A stretch of DNA of 64,000 bases from Streptomyces sp. NBC_01351 (GTDB taxonomy: Bacteria; Actinomycetota; Actinomycetes; Streptomycetales; Streptomycetaceae): assembly GCF_036237315.1 (NCBI RefSeq), contig NZ_CP108356.1, positions 62,001 through 126,000 on the forward strand, given 5' to 3'. Below are positions 16,160 to 24,310 of the stretch, in pieces. The notes below the pieces were generated by a model, which searched no databases, had not been told where the DNA came from, and saw only the letters and a program-made list of their open reading frames with translations. The position numbers and the translations under genes were made by a program. Each line of letters starts with the position of its first letter. Positions within the stretch are counted from its first letter, which is position 1.

Positions 16160-17143
16160 TCACAGCCAGCCGCAGCGCTGCGCCTGGAGGCCCATCTGGA
16201 AGCGGTTCTCGGCGCCCAGGCGGGCCATCAGGATCTGGAGCCGGCGGAAGAACGTGCGACGGCTGACGCCCAGTTCACGGGCGATGACCTCGTCGCTCGC
16301 GCCTCCGGCGAGGAGGCGGAGCAGTCGACGGTCGGCCGGCGGGAGGCCGACCGGGCGGGTGGCGCGGCCGTGCAGGGGCAGGGCTGCCTGCCAGGTCTGC
16401 TCGAAGAGGGCTTGCAGTGCGGAGAGCAGACCGCACGGCTGTACCACCAGCATCGTGTTGTGCACGTCCGCCTCCCTGATCGACAGGGACACCAGCGCGT
16501 ACGCCTCGTCGATGATCACCAGCTTGACCGGCACAGACGGCGCCACCTTGGCCTGCTCGCCGGCCTCGATGCACGGTTCGATGGCCGTCTCCAGCTGCCC
16601 GGGCACCTCCAGCGACGCCCTCGAGTAGACCACCCGCTGCGTCACGCCGCGGGCGAGTGTCGCCAGTGCGTCGTCGGTGGCTCCGGCCAGCGGGAAGTAC
16701 GGCGGCGAGTCCAGCTGCCGGATCTGCTCGCGGGCGCTGGCCCACGCATGGCGCATCCTCGGGCCGATGGCGTCACCTGTCACCACCTCGACGAGATTGT
16801 CGTTGTACGCCGCGAGCCGCTGGCGGCGGAACGACTCAAACGCGCCGCCCACGGTGATGCGCGACTCCTCCAGCTCCGCCGCCCGGTGCCGGGCGAGGAT
16901 CTCCAGGCCGGCGGCGGGTGGCACCGGCGCCACCACGTCCGCGCCCTCCTCGGCGGCGCTGGCCAGTCCGGCGTCGACCAGCTCGCCGTAGGCCGCGCCG
17001 AGCGTGGCGCTGTCCAGTCCGGCCGCCTCTCCGATCGCGCCGAGCGGAGCGGGTGCCAGTTCCAGGAGTGCCAGGTACACGCGGCCCGCCACTGGATCGA
17101 TCCCCAGCAGCCGTAGGGCCTCGCCCAGTTTCGTGTTCGCCAT
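16160..17143 (-). CDS. LuxR-type regulator with TrmB-like N-terminal winged helix
   Basis: A 327-aa transcriptional regulator. Residues about 5-75 resemble a TrmB/winged-helix domain (LLGIDPVAGRVYLALLELAP). The centre is a sensor region, and the C-terminal 60 residues are a LuxR helix-turn-helix (LPPADRRLLRLLAGGASDEV, GVSRRTFFRRLQ). This architecture is common in Streptomyces orphan regulators. The start is the second of two close ATGs (17143). It is divergent from the aminopeptidase P gene, which it may regulate. Confidence 0.85.
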   Translation of the reverse strand: MANTKLGEALRLLGIDPVAGRVYLALLELAPAPLGAIGEAAGLDSATLGAAYGELVDAGLASAAEEGADVVAPVPPAAGLEILARHRAAELEESRITVGGAFESFRRQRLAAYNDNLVEVVTGDAIGPRMRHAWASAREQIRQLDSPPYFPLAGATDDALATLARGVTQRVVYSRASLEVPGQLETAIEPCIEAGEQAKVAPSVPVKLVIIDEAYALVSLSIREADVHNTMLVVQPCGLLSALQALFEQTWQAALPLHGRATRPVGLPPADRRLLRLLAGGASDEVIARELGVSRRTFFRRLQILMARLGAENRFQMGLQAQRCGWL

Positions 17144-17293
17144 GCACCGCATTATCGACGCCAGCGAGGCAGGAGTGGCCGATCAGTGCCACTGGCACGA
17201 CTGACCCTCCCCCGGGCGCCGTCCCGCAGTACCGTCCGGGAGCCGCCGAGGCCTCAGGCGGCAGTCGAACCCATCCGGAAGAAGGTGCACGAC

Positions 17294-18706
17294 GTGGCGA
17301 AGGGTCGCAAGAACGGGCTCTACTTGGGTATCTCCGAAGAACTGTCCGCTCTGATGAAGACGGGCTGGGCCGACACCGAACGGTGCGACCTCCCGCTTGA
17401 CGAGCAGGCTCCGTACGCGGCCCGCCGTCGCGCCGCGCTCTCCGCGCGCTTCCCCGGCGAGCGGCTGGTGATCCCGTCCGGCAACCTCAAGACTCGCTCG
17501 AACGACGATACCTACCCGTTCCGCCCGTACTCCGGCTACGTCCACATGACCGGGGACCAGGCCCGCGACGGCGCGCTCGTCCTCGAACCCCGCCCGGACG
17601 GCGGCCACGACGCGTACTGCTATCAGCTGCCGCGCGACGGCCGGGACACGGACGAGTTCTGGCTCGGCTACACCGCCGAACTGTGGATGGGCCGGCGTTC
17701 CTCCCTCGCCGAGTCCGAGCGCCGGCTCGGGCTGTCCTGCCGCGACGTCCGTACCGCGGCGAGCGAACTGGCCGCCGCCCCTGACGCACCCACCCGCATC
17801 GTCCGCGGCATCGACCCGGCGCTGGAGGCCGCCGTCACCACCGACGCGGAGCGCGACGCCGTACTCGAGGAGGCCCTGAGCGAGCTGCGCCTCGTCAAGG
17901 ACGCGTGGGAGATCGGCGAGATGCGCAAGGCGGTGGACTCCACCGTGCGCGGTTTCACCGACTGCGTGGGCGAGCTCTCCCGGGCGGTCGCGTCCTCCGA
18001 GCGATGGATCGAGGGCACCTTCTTCCGCCGCGCACGGCTGGAGGGCAACTCCGTCGGTTACGGCTCGATCTGCGCGGCGGGCGACCACGCCACGATCATG
18101 CACTGGACGGACAACGACGGGCCGGTACGCCCCGGCGACCTGCTCCTGCTCGACGCCGGTGTGGAGACGCACACCCTCTACACCGCCGACGTCACCCGCA
18201 CCCTGCCGATCAGCGGCATGTTCACGCCCGTGCAGCGCAAGGTGTACGACGCGGTGTACGAGGCCCAGGAGGCGGGCATGGCCACTGTGAAGCCGGGGGC
18301 CGCGTACCGCGAGTTCCACATGGCGGCGCAGCGGTACCTGGCGGAGAAACTGGTCGAGTGGGGCTTCATCGAGGGCCCGGCGGACCGCGCGTACGAACTC
18401 GGTCTGCAGCGTCGCTTCACCATGGCCGGCACCGGCCACATGCTCGGCCTGGACGTCCACGACTGCGCCCAGGCCCGCACCGAGGAGTACGTCGACGGCG
18501 TGCTGGAGCCGGGCATGGTACTCACGGTGGAGCCAGGCCTGTACTTCCAGCCGGACGATCTCACGGTGCCGGAGGAGTGGCGCGGCATCGGAGTCCGGAT
18601 CGAGGACGACCTGCTGGTGACGGCCGACGGCCACGAGAACCTGTCGGCGCGTCTGCCGCGCTCGTCGGACGAGGTCGAGGCGTGGATGGCCCGCGCCGCG
18701 GGCTGA
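17294..18706 (+). CDS. Aminopeptidase P family protein (Xaa-Pro aminopeptidase, M24B)
   Basis: A metallopeptidase of about 470 aa that removes N-terminal residues preceding proline. The pita-bread catalytic domain shows the five metal ligands: two Asp in LLDAGVETHTLYTADVTR, His in GTGHMLGLDVHD, and Glu in LTVEPGLYF and GVRIEDDLLV. The N-terminal phrase GNLKTRSNDDTYPFRP is typical of Streptomyces homologues. The GTG at 17294 follows GAAGGTG, but the frame is open further upstream (to about 17186), so the true N-terminus may be longer. Cytoplasmic; no signal peptide. Confidence 0.9.
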   Translation: MAKGRKNGLYLGISEELSALMKTGWADTERCDLPLDEQAPYAARRRAALSARFPGERLVIPSGNLKTRSNDDTYPFRPYSGYVHMTGDQARDGALVLEPRPDGGHDAYCYQLPRDGRDTDEFWLGYTAELWMGRRSSLAESERRLGLSCRDVRTAASELAAAPDAPTRIVRGIDPALEAAVTTDAERDAVLEEALSELRLVKDAWEIGEMRKAVDSTVRGFTDCVGELSRAVASSERWIEGTFFRRARLEGNSVGYGSICAAGDHATIMHWTDNDGPVRPGDLLLLDAGVETHTLYTADVTRTLPISGMFTPVQRKVYDAVYEAQEAGMATVKPGAAYREFHMAAQRYLAEKLVEWGFIEGPADRAYELGLQRRFTMAGTGHMLGLDVHDCAQARTEEYVDGVLEPGMVLTVEPGLYFQPDDLTVPEEWRGIGVRIEDDLLVTADGHENLSARLPRSSDEVEAWMARAAG

Positions 18707-18851
18707 CGGGAGAACCCGGAAGTCCCGGTGCCTGCTTGGGGATCCCCCGGCGCCGGGTCTTCCGCTGACGCACCACCGACCACACGATTCTCGCGGAGTT
18801 GCCCAACGGCGGGCGCGATCGGCGATGACGCGTCGGCAGGCACGGTTCATT

Positions 18852-18947
18852 CGCCCGCGGCGTCCTCGGCACGAGCACGATGAGCGCGACCCCCAGGATG
18901 GCCACGCCGACCCCGCCCATGATGACGGGGGTCTGCCGCACGATCGG
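18852..18947 (-). pseudogene. C-terminal membrane-segment remnant next to IS3
   Basis: The minus strand encodes a single hydrophobic segment MGGVGVAILGVALIVLVPRT followed by a short polar tail. It looks like the last transmembrane helix of a transporter whose remainder was removed by the IS3 element ending at about 18944. No start codon. The identity is not recoverable. Confidence 0.35.
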
Positions 18948-18997
18948 GTGACATCTGATCTGGCTTGCCCTGTGGGGTGGGTGGGAAGGATGTCGCT

Positions 18998-19306
18998 GTG
19001 CCCAAGCCCTATCCGGAAGAGTTCCGCCAGGACGTCGTGCGGGTCGCGAGGAACCGCGGCCCGGGCGTGACGGTCGAGCAGGTGGCCGCCGACTTCGGAG
19101 TCCACGCGATGACGCTGTGGAAGTGGATGCGCCGGGCGGACATCGACGACGGGACCAAGCCCGGCACAACCAGCCAGGAGAGCGCGGAGCTGCGCGAAGC
19201 GCGTCGGCGCATCAAGCTGCTGGAGCAGGAGAACGAGGTCCTGCGCCGGGCCGCGGCCTACCTGTCCCAGGCGAACCTCCCGGGAAAAGGATCTACCCGC
19301 TCGTGA
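18998..19306 (+). CDS. IS3 family transposase OrfA
   Basis: A 102-aa helix-turn-helix protein (VPKPYPEEFRQDVVRVARN) that binds the element ends. It is followed by a leucine-zipper-like stretch (ELREARRRIKLLEQENEVL). It starts at a GTG (18998). The C-terminus overlaps orfB, which is in the -1 frame. GGGAAAAGG near 19282-19290 is a plausible slippage site for making the OrfAB transposase. Confidence 0.88.
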   Translation: MPKPYPEEFRQDVVRVARNRGPGVTVEQVAADFGVHAMTLWKWMRRADIDDGTKPGTTSQESAELREARRRIKLLEQENEVLRRAAAYLSQANLPGKGSTRS

Positions 19307-20160
19307 AAGAGCTGGCCACGGACGGCATTCCCATCACGGTCACGTGCCGGGTCCTCAAGCTCGCCAGACAGCCCTACTACCGGTGGCTGGAGCGGCCGGT
19401 GACCGATGCCGAGGTCGAGCGGGCCGCTCGCGCGAACGCGCTGTTCGACGCCCACCGTGAGGACCCGGAGTTCGGCTACCGCTTCCTGGCAGACGAGGCC
19501 CGCAGCGCGGGATCCGGCATGGCCGACCGGACCGCGTGGCGGATCTGCCGGGACAACCGCTGGTGGAGCGTATTCGGCAAGAAGCGTGGCAGGAACAAGA
19601 AAGCCGGCCCACCGGTGCACGACGATCTCGTTCGCCGCGACTTCACCGCGACCGGCCCGAACCGGCTGTGGCTCACCGACATCACCGAACACACCACCGG
19701 TGAGGGGAAGCTGTATCTCTGCGCGATCAAGGACGTCTTCAGCAAGCGGATCGTGGGCTACTCCATCGACACGCGCATGAAGTCCCGCCTGGCCGTCACC
19801 GCCCTGGACAACGCCGTGGCCCGGCGCGAGCACGTCGCCGGATGCATTCTGCGCAGCGATCGCGGATCGCAATTCCAGTCCCGGAAATTCGTCCGGGCGC
19901 TCGACCGGCACCGGATGGCCGGATCGATAGGAAGAGTCGGGGCGGCTGGCGACAACGCGGCCATGGAGTCCTTCTTCAGCCTGCTGCAGAAGAACGTCCT
20001 AGACCGCCCGACGTGGGCCACCCGCCAGGAACTGCGGATCGCGATCGTCACCTGGATCGAGAGGACCTACCACCGCCGCCGCAGGCAAGCCTCGCTCGGC
20101 AGGCTGACCCCCATCGAATTCGAGACCGTCATGACGACACCGGCCCTTCAGGCCGCGTGA
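19303..20160 (+). CDS. IS3 family transposase OrfB (integrase catalytic domain)
   Basis: Catalytic part of the transposase, about 285 aa, normally expressed as a fusion with OrfA by -1 frameshifting. The DDE triad is visible: Asp in LWLTDITEH, Asp in LRSDRGSQFQS and Glu in NAAMESFFSLLQ. The C-terminal signature YHRRRRQASLGRLTPIEFE is typical of the family. No internal stop was found, so the element may be active. Confidence 0.9.
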   Translation: MKELATDGIPITVTCRVLKLARQPYYRWLERPVTDAEVERAARANALFDAHREDPEFGYRFLADEARSAGSGMADRTAWRICRDNRWWSVFGKKRGRNKKAGPPVHDDLVRRDFTATGPNRLWLTDITEHTTGEGKLYLCAIKDVFSKRIVGYSIDTRMKSRLAVTALDNAVARREHVAGCILRSDRGSQFQSRKFVRALDRHRMAGSIGRVGAAGDNAAMESFFSLLQKNVLDRPTWATRQELRIAIVTWIERTYHRRRRQASLGRLTPIEFETVMTTPALQAA

Positions 20161-20200
20161 CCGAACCTGTCACCCGAACCTGCATCAGACCTTCACCCGG

Positions 20201-20510
20201 CCCTCCCGAGGGGGCCAGCCCGTCATCCCCCTTGCGCGAGTCGGCCCCCCACCCCTCCGCTCGAGAGACCCGAGACAAGAGAACCAGACCTGGGCCAGCG
20301 CGCCCCAGCCAGCCGGAGTACGTCGGCAGGCTGCGGCTCGGGCAGCCGCCACGATGGCGGGCGCAGCAGGCGGGTGAGGGAACCTGGGGGGCGCCTGCTC
20401 CTCCGATCCATCGATCGCTCGGCGGCTTTCGGCACAGCAGTCGCTGCGAAACGGCTGCTCGCCCCGCTCGGTCGCAGCATATGGGTGTACCGCGGGGGTA
20501 GGCGTGGGGC
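20201..20510. other. Intergenic region between IS3 and ppk2
   Basis: No gene supported. It presumably contains the ppk2 promoter; no clear operator or RNA structure was seen. Confidence 0.4.
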
Positions 20511-21560
20511 GTGAACGACCAGGAGTTCCAGCGGCCACAGGCCGAGGACCTGCTGACGGGGCTGAGTGTGGATGACCGCCGGCCGGAACAGCCCGTGCTG
20601 CTGGACTCCACCGGAGCACCGATCCGTACCTGGCAGGAGAACTACCCCTACGACCGCAAGATCCGTCGGGTCGAGTACGAGCGGACCAAACGGATCCTGC
20701 AGATCGAGCTGCTCAAGCTACAGCGCTGGGTCAAGGACACCGGAGCCCGGCTGGTGGTGATCTGCGAGGGCAGGGACGCAGCGGGCAAGGGCGGCACGAT
20801 CCAGCGGTTCACCGAGCGCCTCAACCCCCGCGGGGCGCGGATCGTCGCCCTGGACAAGCCGACCGAGCGGGAGGCAGGGCAGTGGTACTTCCAGCGGTAC
20901 GTCGCCCATCTACCGGCAGCCGGTGAAATCGTCTTCTTCGACCGCTCCTGGTACAACCGCGCCGGCGTTGAGAAAGTCCTGGGCTTTTGCACCCCGGAGC
21001 AGTACGAGCTGTTCCTGCGACAGTGTCCGGCCTTCGAGGCGATGCTCGTGGAGGACGGGATCCTGCTGGTCAAGTTCTGGTTCTCCGTCTCCCGCGCCGA
21101 GCAGCGCACCCGCTTCGCGATCCGCCAGGTGGACCCGGTGCGGCAGTGGAAGCTGTCCCCCACGGACCTGGTCTCACTGGACCGGTGGGACGCCTACACC
21201 GAAGCGAAGATCGCGATGTTCCGAGCGACCGACACCGACCACGCGCCGTGGACGGTGGTCAAGAGCAACGACAAACGGCGAGGCCGGCTGGAAGCGATCC
21301 GCAGCCTGCTGTGGCGCGTCGACTACGACCGCAAGGACGGGGCAGCGGTCGGCCGCCCCGATCCCCTCATCGTCGGCGCCGCCGACACACTCCTGGAGGC
21401 CGGAGAGGAACCCACCGATCTCTCACCCACCCCCCTGGCATCACCCAACCCGCTGACCGGCCCGCCCCTCGGCCCCGGCCTTCACCCCCACCCGCAGCCT
21501 CCCCCCTCGGGCCCACGATCCTCTGGCTCCGGCCTGCCGCCTCACCGCTCCAACGGCTGA
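20511..21560 (+). CDS. ppk2: Polyphosphate kinase 2
   Basis: Polyphosphate:nucleotide phosphotransferase of the PPK2 family, 349 aa. The Walker A-like motif is EGRDAAGKGGTIQRF (about residues 84-98) and the Walker B-like motif IVFFDRSWYNRAGVE. The lid region contains SRAEQRTRF, and the phrase SPTDLVSLDRWDAYTEAK is diagnostic. It starts at GTG 20511. The last 60 residues are an unusual Pro/Ser/Gly-rich tail, possibly created by read-through beyond an ancestral stop. It may make NTPs from polyphosphate or store phosphate. The 3' end overlaps a small convergent frame. Confidence 0.92.
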   Translation: MNDQEFQRPQAEDLLTGLSVDDRRPEQPVLLDSTGAPIRTWQENYPYDRKIRRVEYERTKRILQIELLKLQRWVKDTGARLVVICEGRDAAGKGGTIQRFTERLNPRGARIVALDKPTEREAGQWYFQRYVAHLPAAGEIVFFDRSWYNRAGVEKVLGFCTPEQYELFLRQCPAFEAMLVEDGILLVKFWFSVSRAEQRTRFAIRQVDPVRQWKLSPTDLVSLDRWDAYTEAKIAMFRATDTDHAPWTVVKSNDKRRGRLEAIRSLLWRVDYDRKDGAAVGRPDPLIVGAADTLLEAGEEPTDLSPTPLASPNPLTGPPLGPGLHPHPQPPPSGPRSSGSGLPPHRSNG

Positions 21561-21811
21561 GCCGACCGACTCGGCCCAGGACCGACCATTGATAGTGGCG
21601 ACACGCAGTGGCGTGTCACATGCAAGAGCCTGCCTCCATTACGCCAGACGGCCGCCTGAGCCCTTGGATGCATCGCGGCGTCCTGAACCTCGGTGGGGAA
21701 GCCGGCGGAGGCGTCATCGCCGATGTCGCAGGCAGCACCAGAGCGACCGGCCGAACAGAGCCAGACCACTCCGCTGAGGATGACGGACGTCAGCACGCGA
21801 GCTGTCGTCAT
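21542..21811 (-). CDS. Possible small secreted protein
   Basis: An 89-aa frame with an ATG (21811) and an N-terminus resembling a signal peptide: MTTARVLTSVILSGVVWLCS followed by AGRSGAAC. Nothing else is recognisable. It overlaps the 3' end of ppk2 by 19 nt in the convergent orientation. Weak ribosome-binding site (GGGAG). Could be spurious. Confidence 0.3.
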   Translation of the reverse strand: MTTARVLTSVILSGVVWLCSAGRSGAACDIGDDASAGFPTEVQDAAMHPRAQAAVWRNGGRLLHVTRHCVSPLSMVGPGPSRSAQPLER

Positions 21812-21914
21812 CAGGCGGGTCTCCCTGTCGACAATCGGCCGGAGCCAGTCTCCCGGCCGGTGAAAACTGGGCAGGGGTCGACCGCTCGGTTGGATCCGCG
21901 CCCGGGATGTCGGA

Positions 21915-22190
21915 TCAGGTGTGCAGGAGGCTGTTGGTGCCGTCGTGGCCGTCGGCGTGGTCCTCGTCGAACCAGTAGTCGCCCGCCGCCAGGTAACGGA
22001 AGGAGTGCACGCGCTTCGCCGGCAGGCCGACTGTGACCGCGCGCATGCCGTCACCGCGGGGCTCAAGGGTGTGGGCGCCGGGCTTCCACTTGTTGAAGTC
22101 ACCGACGACGCTGACCGGACCGGGCGGAATGTCGGCGGGCAGGACGAAGGTGACCTGAGCACGGTCCTTGAGCAGCTTGCGTTCGAGCAT
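21915..22190 (-). CDS. Isoamylase early-set / glycogen-binding-like domain protein
   Basis: A 91-aa stand-alone immunoglobulin-like domain related to the AMPK glycogen-binding/CBM48 family. The signature is VSVVGDFNKWKPGAHTLEPR followed by a pattern of beta strands and FRYLAAGDYWFDEDHADGHD. Such stand-alone proteins occur widely in actinobacteria and are assumed to bind alpha-glucans. It begins MLERKLLKDRAQVTFVLP with ATG 22190. Complete for this family. Confidence 0.85.
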   Translation of the reverse strand: MLERKLLKDRAQVTFVLPADIPPGPVSVVGDFNKWKPGAHTLEPRGDGMRAVTVGLPAKRVHSFRYLAAGDYWFDEDHADGHDGTNSLLHT

Positions 22191-22371
22191 GGCGGAGAGC
22201 TCCTGCAGACGGGGTGGCTGTTTCGGCTCATCCTGCGGCTCCCATCGCGGGCAGGCACCCGCACACGGCCGCGCGCGGCTCCGGCTTCACCCGCCCGGTG
22301 CCACCACCGACGAGCACGGCACGCCCTGACGTCGGCGGCGGCGTGCCCTCGGCCTCCCTTGGAGCCGGGCC

Positions 22372-23250
22372 GTGACGGTCCTCGATGCCAGAGCGTCCCG
22401 GCGGCGTCTCGTGTTGGGCACGCTCCTGCTGATCCCCCTGGCCGTGGCGGTCTCCCGGCTGTACCGGGGCACGCACCACCCCTCCGACGTGGTGGCGGGG
22501 GTGCTGAACGGCGCCTGCACTCTGCTCGTCGTGGCGTACGCGGTGCTGCTCTCGCGCCCCGGGGAGACGAGGGCTTCCGCCGCCTCGGCCCCGGCAGCCC
22601 CTGGAGGTGGCCTCCCCGCGGCCCGGACCTGCGAGGACGGCGGCACCGCCGGGCTGGGGGCGCGTCGGGCCCGGGCCGTGGTGGTCCGCCATCCGCACGC
22701 ATGCGGTGAGGGGTCGGCAGCCCGGGTGCGGGCCGTGCTGCGCCGCCACGGATACGAGGACCAGGTGTGGACGCTGACCTCCGTCGAAGACCCGTGCGGC
22801 GCCCTGCCCGCGCACGTGGCCGGGGCTGAGACCGAGCTGGTCGTGGTCTGCGGAGGGGACGGCACCGTACGTGCCTGCGCCGACGTGGTGGCCGGTACGG
22901 GGATCGCCCTGGCCATCGTCCCCTGCGGCACCGGGAACCTGCTCGCCCGCAATCTGAGGCTGCCCTCCGATCCCGCCGCCGCCCTCCGGGAGGCCCTGTC
23001 CGGGCAGCCCATCGCGCTCGACGTGGGCCGGGTACGGGGCGACGGCCTGGCGCCGGCCCGGTTCACGGTCATGTCGGGCGCCGGGTTCGACGCGGCCATG
23101 GTGCGGGATGCCTCGGCGCGGCTCAAGGAGCACCTGGGCTGGGCCGCCTACCTCCGTACGAGCGCCAAGCAGGCCGCGACCACCCCTCCGACCCTGCCGG
23201 TACGCGTCCGACGAGGCCTTGCCGAAACCCCGCCATGCCCTGGCAGCTGA
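22372..23250 (+). pseudogene. Truncated PAP2 phosphatase / diacylglycerol kinase fusion
   Basis: The 292-codon frame joins the C-terminal part of a PAP2 phosphatase (motif 3, SRLYRGTHHPSDVVAG) to the N-terminal catalytic half of a diacylglycerol/sphingosine-kinase-type domain (VVVCGGDGTVRACADVVAG, IVPCGTGNLLARNLRLP). The PAP2 motifs 1 and 2 are missing at the front. The kinase stops soon after the nucleotide-binding half (HLGWAAYLRTSA), so both domains are incomplete. Intact actinobacterial PAP2-DAGK fusions run to roughly 500 aa. Almost certainly a decayed gene. Confidence 0.75.
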
Positions 23251-23712
23251 CCAGAAATGAGCACGGACATACAGTCCACTCCGCCCTTCCTCATCCTGCG
23301 GCCGACCGCCGACGCCAAAGCCCTCATGAGAGTCCGGTAATCGCAGAGGGTCGGCACGCACACCTTGGGTGCCCATAGCCCCGCCGACGACCGACGCAAA
23401 TCCGCCGACCAGCCAGAGCGTCCGCCCTCCAGCCTTCTTGGCGCCCACCCCGCGAAGCCCCGCGGCTTGCCGCCCTGCGCCCACTGACGGCCTGGGAAAC
23501 ACCCGCACGGAGGACCCGCGCCTCCTTCGCCGGCGCTGCGGGTTCTCCGTCACCCGGAGCCAGCCCAAGGGTGCGGATGCCTCGGCCTGCTCTCCAGCTC
23601 TACGACGGAGCCGACGCAGGGGAACGGTCGCTCATCCCTCGATCAGGTCTCGGTCGAGAGCATGGATCACTCATGTGATCTTCTGTTCAGAAGAGGGCCC
23701 TAACATTGGCCC
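23251..23712. other. Intergenic region
   Basis: No supportable gene. It follows the decayed PAP2-DAGK gene and may hold its scrambled 3' part. A promoter for the acetyltransferase should lie near 23650-23700. Confidence 0.35.
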
Positions 23713-24261
23713 ATGTCCAATCTGCCGTCACGGATCGAACTGTGCCCGCTCACCCTCGCCGACCAGGATGAGTTCTGCTCGCTCGTGAGGGCCAGTACCA
23801 AGCTCCACATGCCCTGGATGCAGCTGCCCGCGACCGCGGAGGAGTTCCAGGGGTGGATGCGCCGCTTCAGCGACGGCACCAACCTGGGTTTTGTGATCCG
23901 CGTTCATAAGACCGGTGCAGCTGCTGGCATGGTCAACATCAACTCGATCATCCGGGGCCGTTACCAGGGCGCGTCCCTCGGCTATGCGGCTTTCGCCCCG
24001 TCAGCGGGGCAGGGTTACATGGCCGAAGGGCTCACCGTCGCCCTGCAGCACGCCTTCGACGACCTGCGTCTCCACCGGCTGGAGGCGAACATTCAGCCGG
24101 CAAACAAGGCGTCGTTGGCCTTGGTCCAGCGGCTGGGCTTTCGTTACGAAGGCCTTTCGCCCGCCTATCTCTATATCGACGGGGCCTGGCGCGACCACGA
24201 ACGTTGGTCCATCGCCGCGCCATCCCCCTGGACGCCCGACCCTTCCCTTCCCGAGGTCTAG
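23713..24261 (+). CDS. GNAT family N-acetyltransferase (RimJ/RimL-type)
   Basis: A 182-aa acetyltransferase of the ribosomal-protein-alanine group (Acetyltransf_3). The acetyl-CoA-binding region reads GYAAFAPSAGQGYMAEGLTV, followed by the strand HRLEANIQPANKASLALVQR with LGFRYEG, the classic C-terminal signature. It begins MSNLPSRIELCPLTLADQDEF at an ATG after a short leader. The target may be a ribosomal protein N-terminus, an antibiotic or another amine. Confidence 0.92.
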   Translation: MSNLPSRIELCPLTLADQDEFCSLVRASTKLHMPWMQLPATAEEFQGWMRRFSDGTNLGFVIRVHKTGAAAGMVNINSIIRGRYQGASLGYAAFAPSAGQGYMAEGLTVALQHAFDDLRLHRLEANIQPANKASLALVQRLGFRYEGLSPAYLYIDGAWRDHERWSIAAPSPWTPDPSLPEV

Positions 24262-24310
24262 GGACTTCCGTCGATGCAACGAGGACCTGTCCGGCCGATC
24301 ATGTGCGGTG

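Larger units (their letters stand above)
18944..20200 (+). mobile_element. IS3-family insertion sequence
   Basis: A complete-looking IS3-type element of about 1.25 kb. The left end (about 18944-18966, CGGGTGACATCTGATCTGG) and the right end read in reverse (about 20200-20178, CGGGTGAAGGTCTGATGC) share an imperfect terminal inverted repeat. Inside are orfA and orfB in the -1 relationship. A deleted relative is found at 53166-53292. Confidence 0.75.
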
